In this document: one piece after another, positions 42,801 through 53,574 of the stretch
How positions within the stretch are numbered: the stretch's first letter is position 1
Layout: every line of letters starts with the position of its first letter
Assembly (NCBI GenBank): GCA_964036295.1
Contig: OZ038473.1
Span: 8,897,501 to 8,961,500, forward strand
Length of the DNA: 64,000 bases
Reading direction: 5' to 3'
Origin: Plumapathes pennacea
Taxonomy: Eukaryota; Cnidaria; Anthozoa; Antipatharia; Myriopathidae
Made by a program: the position numbers and the translations under genes
Notes under the pieces: model-generated
The model's database searches: none
What the model saw: the letters and a program-made list of their open reading frames with translations, nothing else
What the model was told of the DNA's origin: nothing

Positions 42801-45800
42801 GAGTTCCCGGAGCAAGAATGTTGTTACAAGTATATATTTGTGTCAGCAGGTAGTCCAGTACATGTGGGTTATAGAAATCCTCCTGTGAGCATGTCCTGCC
42901 ATCCACATAATACCTGCACCAGACAGAGAGACATGTACATAGTATTTGAAAGAGACTAATAATAGTGAGATAAAAATAGGATTGGCAAAAATACAGGACC
43001 ATATAATTGAAACCAGCTCTAAAGAGAACTAGATTGACTGCGTCGGCGTGGAGAAATACATATAACTTGGATCGACTAAGGGTCGATGTGTGAAAGCTGG
43101 ATGCAGAGAAAGAACTTGAAGCTGACTTTTTGAGTGCCAGGCCTTCGTCTGAACATACATTTTTGCTGGAAGGAATGTACTGTAGAATCCTTAAAATATT
43201 GTTAGTAGTGACACATGAACCCCCTATGTTGATCAGTTAATTGGCTCCTAACTCCTACTGCTGTCAACTCTTGAATGACATTGATAGGGGAGCCAGTCCC
43301 AGGGGGGAGTATTCTGGTATATTAGTGACGGGAAGGTGCAAAGGCCATTTTTGGGTTTGAAATTTGCAATGTTTGGACCTTTTTGGGGGTAGAAAGTTTC
43401 AGATGGTACTTTTTTGGGTAGAAAGATTTTGGCAGGACCTTTTTAGGGTTGGAAAAAGTGTGCCGTAACTTTCTTTAATTTAAGTCGAACAATATTGCAT
43501 CACCCATTGTATCAATTTCCTTTTCCAGCTCATACGAACAACAAATGACAAGGACTTCCTGTAAAAGGGGTTTATTTGTGAGATCATGTTACCGCAGTTA
43601 CAAAAGCCATGCAAATTATTTACACCTTCATTCACTTGCTGCAGGTGGTCTCCAGCTAACAGATCACGTTCAAAGTCTGGGGTTCAAAGACCAGCTGCTA
43701 TTTACGCTGTGTATACTCTTCTTTAGTCTTTCCTTAGTACCACTTGAATACCTCTTTGTGTTAATGTGCATTTGATTTGATTCACTTGGCTCTTGGTGGT
43801 TGAAAATGTGACATATTTGTTTGCTCTATTTTTATGCGGGGTCTTTTTTGGGGGGAGGGGTGGTGGACTTTTTTTGGGTTACGATCTAAGCCATTGGTCT
43901 TTTTTGGGGGTTACGTTCTGTGCCGTTGGACCTTTATTGGGTCTGACATTTTGGCCTCATTTGCACCTCCCCATCACTAATTTACCAGAGTACCCCCCCC
44001 CCCCTGGGAAGCCAGTACAGACTGATATGTTAACTTACAAAGTGTGTCTCTGAATTTTTGTTTTCACTTTAGAACCCGAGTTTTTTCATTTGCCATAACA
44101 AACAAACACGTCACCCTACTTTGACTTTAAATATTTTCTGAACCAAACCAAATGGGCCCTGTATTATCTAAGAGAGTACTTACTGGTGCCAAGTGACTGC
44201 ATCAAGCAGATTTTCCACTTTAGAAAGAAATCTGTTACAATATAATAATAATGAAAAAAAGATGTCATGAGAAATTGGGAAAACAGAGTGGGGAAGAAAA
44301 GTGTCACAGCTGTTTACCATAATAGGACATTTGCACGATGACATCTGCAGTTGACTACAACTACCATAATGCTTTGCAACAAGCTATTGTATTCAGTACA
44401 TATTCTTTTGTGAGGAATCGCTCGTGCCGGATGAAAATCCACATTTTATTGCCGGGAGGTGTATTCTCTGGTAGTTGTAGTCAAATGACATCATGCAAAT
44501 GTCCTAAAAAAAACTTTCAAAATCTGTAAGTTAATTAACTACGGGGGGAGGGGGGGCATGTGTTATTTGATTGTTTGACTGACTTTGTAAAATGCCACAA
44601 TATTGTTGATCTGTAAAATCAACCAGACTTGCTGTGGTTGCTTGATTTATCTCAGAATAATCACTGCTTTCACTCAAAAAGTGTACATACAATCAATCAG
44701 CTCTTTTTGTTTATAGTAAACTACTTTTTGCTTACAAGTCTAGTGTTACCTAGTGTAGTGATGCTAAAGGACTATTCAACACTTTAACAAAGTTAATTAT
44801 TATTCTGGTTGCACAGTTAACATGCAAATATTATTGACTTCATCTACCTAAAAACATCATAGGAAATAGAAGGAATGTGTTTCATAAACTACTGTACAGA
44901 AGATTGACTCACTCTGCCAGATACTTCAAGCTGTTAGGGTTTGGTCTTGTAATATCTGGCCCAACAATGAATTGCTTTCCAAATTTGGCATAATCTTGTA
45001 GAATATTCTTGAGTACCACAAAGTCCTCAGCAAGTTGCTCTGCAGAAAGTGATCTGTTGAATTTGCTGAAGTGATTTGGTTCTGCAAAGAACAAGAAAAG
45101 TATGAAGACATGACATTTCATGCAAAATTATGTGTAACTATATGTGCTATTACAAACACATGTGGAGAAGATCAAAAACAAGGGGGTTACTAGAAAAGGC
45201 AACTGTTACAGTGTTATATGTACAAGTAATCCAAAAATGCTGGAAGTACCACTTTAGGAAGACAAACACCCCACCCTCACAGGTTACAGGTCTTAATATT
45301 TCAGGGGTGGGTGGGGGGGGGGGGGGGGGGGGGGGTGGGGCAGAGGGGCCAATAATATCAGAGGAATTATTGCATACGAAGTGGAGGTGGGGGCCAAAGC
45401 TTATCTATGGGATTTTATGGTATGTCAAGTTTGACTAGGAGTTCACCTCTAAACAGGGTCACTTTGTCTTAGTGTGTAAAATTTGTGTCTTGAACAGGGT
45501 CAGGGTTTGAAGGCATTAGCAGAACCCCTTACAGTATCTACAGTGTAAACTAGAATTGAGGTTGGTGGACATCCCCCCCCCCCCCCCTCCCATTTGGACA
45601 CCCCTTTTGGACCCCCTTTTCTAAAATAAAAATATATATTAATAATCATTAATTATAATAATATTGAGGTAATAATAATACAAATTTTCATATGTAAAAA
45701 AAGTCACTGAAAAGTCACTTTAAAAGAATTTAAAAAAAAATAGAAAAAAGTCTGTCTTTTGTGTTTGCTTTGCTTTGTTGTCAGCAATTATTTTCTTAAT

Positions 45801-47333
45801 AGCAATTTTTGACTGTATTCAACCCGAAATGCTAGTACCAGTTGGTTTACATGACCAGGCAAGCACAAATGCAAATGCAAGTGCAAGCAACTAGTTTACA
45901 CGGTAAAATTTGTGAAGCAAGCAAATGGAAAAGTTTCCATTCTCTTTCTGGACAGCATTTTTTTCTAACAGCAATAGCAACAAAAACTAAAGGCCACTGT
46001 GAAGCAGCATTGAAACTGGCTCATCCAGTACATTTTTTGGATCATGTATACTTTAGCTGCCGTTGGCTGACGTATCGACCGATACGTCGACCGATTCGTC
46101 GGCCGACAGTCGGTCGACAGTCGGTCGACTGTCGGTGGCTAAACCGGCAGACAGTTGGTCAATACATCGGTCGATACGTCGGCCGACGGCAGCTAAAGTA
46201 TACATGATCCCATTTTTTCATACAGAATTGAGACACACTGGGTGTGGTCCTTGTCTGGCTATTGTCTTTCCTGGTTATTGTTCTGGTTCTAACATGCAGA
46301 CAGTTACCTCGTTTATATGTGCGAAATGCAAAATAGTTTGGTATGTATTTTTTTATGTAATATCTTTTAATAGAATATTATTATAAACTGAGAAAAAGTG
46401 AGAAATGTATTATTACTAATAAAGTTATTATTGGTAATATGATTTAATATCAATCATTAATATAGTTAAATAAAATAATACGAATTGTGCATAAAAATGG
46501 GGTCCAAAAGAGGGTCCAAAAGGGGGTCTAAAAGGGGGCCCAAAAGAGGGTCCAAAAGGGGGTCCAAAAGGTGGTCCAAATGGAATCCAAATGGGGGTCC
46601 AAATGGAGTCCAAATGGGGGTCCAAAAAGGGGGGTCCAGGTTTTGTACTGCCCGTGATCAATACTTTACAGTCTCTTATTGTCTGCATGCTGTTATCTAT
46701 GACATCAGTCTGGTCCTCACCATTTCCCAGCTCCCATCCGAACTGATACCCGTTTTCTGTCACATAGTCAAGGATCATCTTTGCATTGCTTGAGTTCCAT
46801 GTCCCATCGTGGTCTCTGAGCAACACATTGAGACCAAACAACACGTCCAAGCCAGATTTCTGTGCTATAAAATGTATCTTATCCAAGTCTGTGCTTGAGA
46901 ATGTGAAATTGGTTTCATTTTTGAAAGCGTTCAAGTATTCCACGACTTGCACTGTCTCTCCCCTATTCACCGTGGTTCGTACATTTGATCCACCATAAAT
47001 GAGAAAGTCTTCAGCTGTACCTCCAAACCGAACGTACGATGGAGAAAGCGCTTTGGCCAGAGCAAATAAATAAATAAATAAATATCGTTTATTTAAAGTC
47101 GAAGACGAGAAGTTAAATCCTGCCCAGTGTTCTCGTATTATGTTCGAATCAATTGCAACTGAAAGAAATCTCTCGTTTACAGTGAAAACCGACGCATTCG
47201 TGTCGATAGAAACGTAATGATCAACAAAATTTGGAAGCCTACAGCCTACTACTACCCCAGTATTTGAAAGAGATACAAGAATAGTGCACAGAAACCATAC
47301 TTTCAGTTCCAGCATATGCTTCTTTCCCTTCAT
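39880..47333 (-). CDS. HPSE: Heparanase-like endo-beta-glucuronidase (GH79), complete, 8 exons
   Basis: Family role: cleaves heparan sulfate chains of proteoglycans in the extracellular matrix or lysosome. Exons on the minus strand: 47,333-46,721; 45,081-44,913; 44,231-44,184; 42,913-42,722; 42,175-42,064; 40,960-40,839; 40,654-40,511; 40,039-39,880. All junctions are GT-AG and in phase, giving 1560 nt (519 residues; human 543). A signal peptide opens exon 1. GLNVLLRDHDGTWNSSN matches the human region before the acid/base Glu, which lies at LGNEPNHF, built across the exon 1/2 junction. The nucleophile Glu is in WLGETSSAWGGGAP (exon 4). The C-terminal beta-sandwich ends FAFYVVPSAQVRACL. Several N-glycosylation sequons are present. 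Oddity: exon 1 carries about ten extra residues (KRYLFIYLF) from a TTTA microsatellite. Confidence 0.95.
41520..41960. repeat. GC-ended non-autonomous element with TACCCTATTTCAGACC repeats
   Basis: Left end: a G run, then CACTCATCATAATTTTGGGT and GTGTGCCGCCC. Right end in reverse complement: a G run, TACTCCCATATATAAGCC and GTGCCGCCCC, so the termini are imperfect inverted repeats. The interior repeats TACCCTATTTCAGACCAAAA-like units five or more times. It lies in heparanase intron 5. Other members are at about 38,590, 47,430-47,690 (opposite orientation) and 55,735-56,010. Confidence 0.65.
43298..44009. mobile_element. MITE-like element with ~45-bp inverted ends in heparanase intron 3
   Basis: The left end CCCAGGGGGGAGTATTCTGG-TATATTAGTGACGGG pairs with the right end, whose reverse complement reads CCCAGGGGGGG...TACTCTGG-TAAATTAGTGATGGG. 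The 7-bp strings AGCCAGT at 43,291-43,297 and 44,010-44,016 look like the target duplication. The interior repeats TTTTTGGG-GTAGAAAG units. No coding sequence is present, so it is non-autonomous; 7-8-bp duplications fit hAT- or P-like mobilisation. Confidence 0.7.
46039..46210. mobile_element. 172-bp MITE with 8-bp target duplication and CpG-rich core, heparanase intron 1
   Basis: GGATCATGTATACTTTAGCT at the left pairs with AGCTAAAGTATACATGATCC at the right; the inverted ends extend to about 29 bp with one mismatch. CATTTTTT flanks both sides (46,031-46,038 and 46,211-46,218). The core is dense in CGATACGTCGACCGA, GTCGGCCGACAG and CGGTCGAC palindromes. Eight-base duplications are typical of hAT elements. 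Confidence 0.85.
46497..46645. repeat. GGGGTCCAAAA minisatellite, heparanase intron 1
   Basis: About twelve copies of an 11-12-bp unit, GGGGGTCCAAAA with variants, run from 46,497. Read on the minus strand as part of a retained intron this gives a false collagen-like PPFGPPFGPSFG stretch, which is not protein coding. Confidence 0.85.
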
Positions 47334-48412
47334 TTCTGACCGAGGTGTTTAGTCAGGCGTCGTCAGGCGTTACTCGAAACTCGTGAGGGCAAAGGTCAGC
47401 GGAAGGCAGTTTCAACAGTAAAGATTGGACCCCGAGGGGTACTCCATGTATGAGCCATATACTGTGTGTGCCGCCCCAAAGGGTATCATTTTCAGCATTT
47501 AGTCTGAAATAGGGTATCGATTTTAACCTTTTGGTCTGGGATAGGGTCAGAGATTTTGATATTTGGTCTGAAATAAGGTCAAAATTGCACATTTTGGTCT
47601 GAAATAGGGTAAAGGTTAAATCAGTTCCAGGCAGCACACTCCCACCCAAAACTTTGAGGAGTACCCACCCCCCCCCCTCCCCCCCAGGTTGGACCAGGGC
47701 CACTGGGGAAGGATTTTTTGTAATGTTTAACAGGGGAAGCAGAAAAAGATCTGTGCTTCAAAGTGGTCTCAACAGTGCAGGAAATGCTAATTCAAAGACC
47801 CATATACAGACTCTATTGTACTCCAAACCAACATCCTCCTACATGGCCTCAGTTTATTTGTATTGAGTCTCCAGGAATTGATTGCATCCAAGAATTAGCA
47901 TTTCGAAAAAGTGAGATACCCCATTAGTGTCTCAATTATTACCCTCGCAGAGCTCGGGGGTAAACCTTTTTTCTGTTTACTGGGGAGAAAGTGACATTGT
48001 CGCTTACATTACGATCATTGTTTTTCAACAGTCTTTCTCATATTGTGCATACAAATGAGCAAGCCAAGGGGAGTTTCAACCAAACCCTCCCGGATCCACC
48101 ACAGGTCTTTGACATTTTGTTGATTTTGCGCGTTACACATGCGAAGCAGCCCTCACAACGCATCACATTTCTCTCATGCTATCAACAGAAATAAGCACCA
48201 AAGCAACTGCAAAATGTCAGTTTCTATTACTGGTAAAGTCTAACTGATACATTCATGGATTTGTCCCCATACGTGAAGATTTTCGGGCAGATTTCATCTA
48301 AATCTCACAAGATTGTTTTGTAGTAAAAGGCTACAGCATAAGGCACAACTATAATCAGGTCACATCAGACCACAAAATGTTCCAAGTTACATCTATTGAC
48401 TTCTGTCAACAC
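47334..48412. other. Intergenic between heparanase start and mitoferrin end
   Basis: This interval holds the heparanase upstream region and an inverted copy (about 47,430-47,690) of the TACCCTATTTCAGACC repeat family, bounded by GAGGGGTACTCC and GGAGTACCCACCCCC. No coding sequence or clear core promoter is identified. The last few hundred bases before 48,413 are probably the mitoferrin 3' UTR. Confidence 0.5.
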
Positions 48413-51400
48413 CTATTTAATTGTCACGACACCAGCAAGCTCACACTCAGTCTCCTGTTCAGCTGCATGGAGCACATGCTTGAAGAACTCATACACTGAC
48501 CAGCAAATAGCACATGAAGGCATTTGGTAAAGAACTCTGGCTTGAAGTCCTTGGAAATAGCCAGACAAACCTCGCAGTCTATATATCGATCGGAAAGCTG
48601 TGACCATCCCATTGACATAATAAGCATGTCCTTCGTGTTTTCCAATGAGAGCCACAGCCCCTCTTTCTTGTGTATTAAGCAAAGTCTTTGCAACATCAAG
48701 GGGGGTGGTCATGGCCGCAGCCACTGCCCCTGCAGAACCACCGGCAATAACATGAGTCTTAGGGTCATACCCTCCAGAGGGATTTAATGTCTCTCTTGCG
48801 TACTCGTACACAACAAAATGTGTCGTCTGGAATGGTATGTTCATAGAAAGTTGAGTTGTGTAGCTTCTGTAAAATGCTCTCAGGCCCTCCTCTTTGAAGA
48901 CGGAAGCAGCACAGTGCATCACTCCTCTGTAAGGGCTCCCGTACACCTGCATTCTCTGTTTGATGACTGCAAGACAATACAGATACAGTAAAAGCAACAA
49001 AGCCATGAGATAAAACCAAAAAGAAAAAAGAAAAAAGCAACAGCCAGAAAAAAAAAATGAAAGAAAAAAGAAAAAACAAACAAACAAAAAACAGCAACCA
49101 AAAACCCACCAGCAATGAAACAGAACCCAGTTGTGCTTGCAAATCAAACTTAGGTCAATCCCGGATTACTTTTAATTTTGTCTTTGGATAAATTATATTT
49201 TTTATACATCATGCAGTAGAGAGATTTTGACTAATGTCACAATACAGTACCTCAATGTGTTTTGAGAAAAAGCTTCTTTAGTACCATTCAGATTACTTGT
49301 CAAGAAGTTGCATAGAGAAAGAATGTACATGTACACTGTAGCTAATCTTGGGAGTAGTGCAAGCAGCACTCAAAACAAATACATTTAGCATCAGCAATAT
49401 GCAGAAGTGAATTATCTACAGATTTACAAACCCTCAATTGGATTCATAGCTCCATCGTGGCACACTGTCGCACACACCCCAGCAATACCTGTTTGAAAAC
49501 AGTCCGTAATTACACAACCAGTAGCTATGCAACAAACATGGAAGCAAACTAAATAAGGAAACAGGACATTGGATTGCTTCAGTCATGTGGTCTTTCCAAG
49601 TCCTTTGATAAATAGTACATATTTTTTGCATTCTTGTACAAAAAGTTTACACTTACACAACTTTTTTTTTTTCATTTTTGGTGATTTAGATATTTGAAAA
49701 TCTACAAGAAATTGGTCAAATATCAAAATGAGCAGCAGTAATTTTGGACTTTTGTGCTAAATTTAAAGGTCTGCTATATAATCAAACATTACACTACAAT
49801 GTGTAATATTTAGTAAACACCAGTGCCCATTCCCTTCCACAAGAAGACAAAAATTCAATATCTTTTTACAAAGGGTTCCTGAAAGATGCTATCAAAACCT
49901 CCAACAGATTCAATTTATAACTATAATATGATAAAGCCCTAAATGTGATCAACTTCAATTTTCTCCTTGATCAGTTTCTCGCCAGCAATATACATCGTAC
50001 AATAAGGAGAGCATGGCTTTTGATACCTTAATCTTATCATTAAATATCACTACACCCTTCATCGCAAAGACTGTGAAAGAATCAGTACTTTGAGCTTGGG
50101 AGTAAAAGAGTTAACATCAAATTCACACAGAACTATGAAAACCAAGCCTTCCTCATGTGAACTTCAAGGCTTCTGCATCTCTTGCATGAGAGCCTGGGAA
50201 AGCAACACACTCAAAACACATCAGATTACAGGTCAGGTAAAAGCTGCAAATTTCAACAGTGTGCTGTCAATAAGTGCAGTAAATAGGCCATTTTCTCAAG
50301 GTGTGCATGCATCCAAGCTTGGCAAGCCAAGACTTTTAAGTCAACTTTTAGCTTTCTTTCACAGCGGACTGTGTTCAGCCTTAAGTAACTATTTCATGCT
50401 GTGCTCTTATTTGAGCTACAACCGCTATCTTGAGTATTAAAGGCATTTTCTACAACATTCACACACAAGTGCTCGCTAAACAAGTCTCATTTAAAAGGTT
50501 GTGGCCAGTCAAGCTTGGATGCACACGCAACCTTGAGAAAATGGTCTATTCAACAAAGGCTTACCATGACCCAAGGCATTGTTGGCACCATCCTTTTTAA
50601 GTTGTTTCTTAACTGCCTCATAACACGTGAAGTACATTGCATGTGCAGGTCCTGCTCCAATGGCAACAATGTTCATGCCCCGAAATGCCGACAATACTCC
50701 TTCCCTTTTGATTATACACTTCATCGCATCAACCAAGTTCTTATAAACAGCATTTGGGTGAGGAGAGAGGCTCTGCATGCGAGTCTGAAATATAGAAACA
50801 TGCTGTAATTGCAAACCATGAACAGAGATTATGATTCAGTGCCATGTACTGTACTCTTTGCTTGTTATATATAACTGAGTTCTAACAAAATATTTATTTA
50901 TTAGTGAGATTGGTTCTGGTTCTACAATATATTTTCTTCTGGTACATTCACATACATATGCTAGAGCTACAAGGTATGCAGTTTTATAGAAGCAGAAAAC
51001 AAAAGCCTTGGTCACAAATATTGCTAAAGATTGAAAGCAGTATTCACAAATAATCATATTAAATTCTGTAAATAATAATGAACATTTTCACATTACAGTG
51101 AACTGTCTCTAAGGCAGACATCCTCGGGACTAGCATTTAGTGTCTGCCTCAGAGAAGTGTCCACCTCAGAGACAGTTCAGTTATAGAGAAACAAGTTAAA
51201 ATCGGCAAGGACCAAATGTACATGCTGTACACCGCTTTAAGAGAGGTGTCTGCCTTAGAGAGAGTTGACTGTCATGTGAAAAATTGAAGATTTCTCAAGG
51301 CTCCTGATCTGTCAAGAGTTGAGTTCTGAAACGAAGCTTAATACATATCCATCCCGACACAAAACCACAACATTTTACAATATTTAATTGCTTTAATTTA

Positions 51401-52212
51401 TTCCGTCGTGACGTATTTTTGTACATACATACGGGTTTCCCTGCCGCGTTCCGCATAGAGATGTTCGTAACAAATACTATATATAAATATATATATATAT
51501 GACAAATACCATATACAAAAAATACGAAGAACCAGTTCCTGTACGTAGTTTTGGTGTGTCCAGCATCTCTAATTTATGATGACTTTCAAAATACCCTTCT
51601 CACGCATGTGGCCAAGGCCTGGTCTCGTTTCCCGCTAACATTGGACACATGCATGTGCACTGCCGAATGTGTTGTACTATATTTCACCGCACAGTCGTTA
51701 GTTTTAACTTACTGCGAAAACTACGAGCAAGGCAGCATTCGACTTTGGCTTTGACTTTGCAACGAAAGCTGGGATATTTCAACTAAAAGTACTAAAGTCA
51801 TCGAGCATTCTCTTGGTAAAGCGGACGAGTGTATCATTGCTTGAACTTCAAACACACTTACATTACTGACCACCGATACGGTGAAAAGACATTTTCAGGG
51901 CCGCGATTACGTATATTTGCAAAAAAGAAGACCAGTGCTGTATGACCTGACATTGCCACCATCTTGTCGAGCGCTCTCCCAAGAAGAAGGAAGTTCGAAA
52001 TAAACTTGCTTGCGCATACAGACGGCATATTCATTCTTCGACGTCAAACACCTTCGAGCTAGTTGATGTCAATAAAAACGACAATAATTTCTTACCTTTA
52101 CCACGTCCACTGGATACATTACGCAATGTTCCATCACTCCCGCGGCTGCTCCGGCCATTAGATGCACTGTGACTTTTTCTGTGGGTAAGCTTTCGTAATC
52201 ACAGTCCTCCAT
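48413..52212 (-). CDS. Mitoferrin, mitochondrial iron carrier (SLC25A28/37 type), complete, 4 exons
   Basis: Role from the family: imports ferrous iron across the inner mitochondrial membrane for haem and Fe-S cluster synthesis. Exons on the minus strand: 52,212-52,096; 50,784-50,565; 49,488-49,432; 48,966-48,413. The joined frame is 948 nt (315 residues; human paralogues 338 and 364), and all junctions are GT-AG and in phase. All three carrier signatures are visible: PVDVVK at the end of exon 1, PIEVIKQR across the exon 3/4 junction, and PLDVAKT in exon 4. Family-specific runs include [15 protein letters not shown] [40 protein letters not shown] and [20 protein letters not shown]. The start Met opens a short hydrophilic N-terminus, [14 protein letters not shown]. 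The two vertebrate paralogues cannot be told apart here. Confidence 0.95.
51084..51284. mobile_element. ~200-bp MITE in mitoferrin intron 1
   Basis: ATTTTCACATTACAGTGAAC-TGTCTCTAAGGCAGACA on the left pairs, with a few mismatches, with the right end, whose reverse complement reads TTTTCACATGACAGTCAAC-TCTCTCTAAGGCAGACA. The inverted ends are about 37 bp. The interior contains two further GTCTGCCT/GTGTCCACCTCAGAGA repeats. The ends show no clear target duplication. Confidence 0.7.
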
Positions 52213-53574
52213 GTTGTGATTTGTCTCCCCTCTAATCCACTTCTTTGTTGTGCAACACCAACTACTTCATGAAGAAGACTTCCACGGACACGGCAGCTTC
52301 GACTAAGAGCACACGGAATGGGACACGACCAATTACGTCCAAGAAAATCAACCACGTGATATACAATGCAACAAAAGCGTGGGAGAGGAGGGACAAAGCT
52401 ATTCCTTCTTCCGAAGTTCGTTAAAAGCGTTCTTTTCTCTTTTTCTTTCTTGTAAAAGCCGTCTCGTATTCATAAAATTTTAACCTGATATCAAACGTTG
52501 GTGTTCTGGTTCATAACGGACTGGCCAAAACGAGACGCCCCAAAGAATTTGATCCAAATTTGTCTTCAACCGTCCCCTCCCCCATAAAACTTTGTACGAA
52601 GTTTGGACTGTATAGAGGATTTATATTTAACCGATGTTTTCAATCGATTATCCCAAACTACTGCAACAGATCGAAAAACAGAGAACTTCAAATGCTGTGT
52701 CATGAAGAACTGTATTGGGCCAACACTGGAGGCATAGCCTGGCCCGGCACAGCCGTCTGAGCGGTAAATATTGCATGTGTTCAATATTGCGCTATGACGT
52801 CTGTGCTCCCCGTACGTGTTTCCCGTTTGCACCCGCGTCCGCAAACAGGAACCGTTCCTGAAATAACAATTCAGTTTTGCTGAAGTGACTTATTTCCGAG
52901 GCCTCGTCTTGAAAACTATTTCGGATGCAAAGTATCAAGATACAAAGCTCTCACTTTCGATTCCGGATTCGTTTTCTCTACCGATTCACTAAGGCACCGT
53001 CCACACGGAAAACGCAAAGGTTTTGTTGCGTTTTCATGTCCCGTACGCCTCCACACGAATACGATGAAAACGATGCATTGAATTCACCGAAAACGCAAAC
53101 TTTTGAAAACGACCTCCAGAGTGAAAAGATTAAAACGCAGCTCTTTAGTCGTATTCGTGTGGACGGTCACTTTCACTGAAACGCAAACTTTTTAACGGTT
53201 GTTCAATCTGAAAACGACGTCGTGTGGACGCAATAGGCTGGTGTTCCGCTTTCAGTGAAATGAAAACTTTTGAAAACGCATCCCTGTGGACGAAGTCTAA
53301 AAATAACGGCGGGTGTACTAATCGCTTTCACGAACCCGAATACTGAAGTCTAGTGTAAAAGAAGCCCTCCTTCTCGACGGACATTATTTCTCCTACGCAC
53401 ACAGATATTAACATTATTAACTTAGGAGACTCTCATAGTATATTTGGGTGTAAAAATTGAAGACTAAAAATAGATTTTAAATAGTTTTCATAAACAGTGT
53501 AATTTTAAGTACGTATATCATTTTCCGCTTTTGTCATTCGTTCTGTCTGTCTTGGTTGAAGTTTCTGTCTGTCA
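52213..53574. other. Intergenic between mitoferrin start and FANK1 end
   Basis: The mitoferrin upstream region is at the left. Nothing coding is seen. A CGTCCACACGG inverted-repeat element lies at 52,985-53,305. The FANK1 3' UTR should lie just left of 53,575. Confidence 0.5.
52985..53305. repeat. CGTCCACA-ended inverted-repeat element
   Basis: GGCACCGTCCACACGGAAAA-CGCAAAGGTTTTG at the left pairs imperfectly with the right end, whose reverse complement is GACTTCGTCCACAGGGATGC-GTTTTCAAAAG. The interior repeats GAAAACG and GTGTGGACG motifs in both orientations. It is probably a short non-autonomous DNA element. Confidence 0.6.

Noticed and set aside
45300..45345. Poly-G tract as a G-quadruplex regulatory element
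   Set aside because: A simple G run in an intron, of a kind repeated throughout the window at the ends of repeats; no specific function can be supported.
46428..46720. Collagen-like GPPFGPPFGPSFG stretch extending the heparanase first exon
   Set aside because: It is read from intron 1: a GTGAGG donor follows AATG at 46,721, the phase joins exon 2 exactly, and the stretch comes from a minisatellite.
48967..49147. Hydrophobic N-terminus ([10 protein letters not shown]) on the mitoferrin C-terminal ORF
   Set aside because: This is the polypyrimidine part of intron 3 read through. The true exon starts at 48,966 after GCAG.
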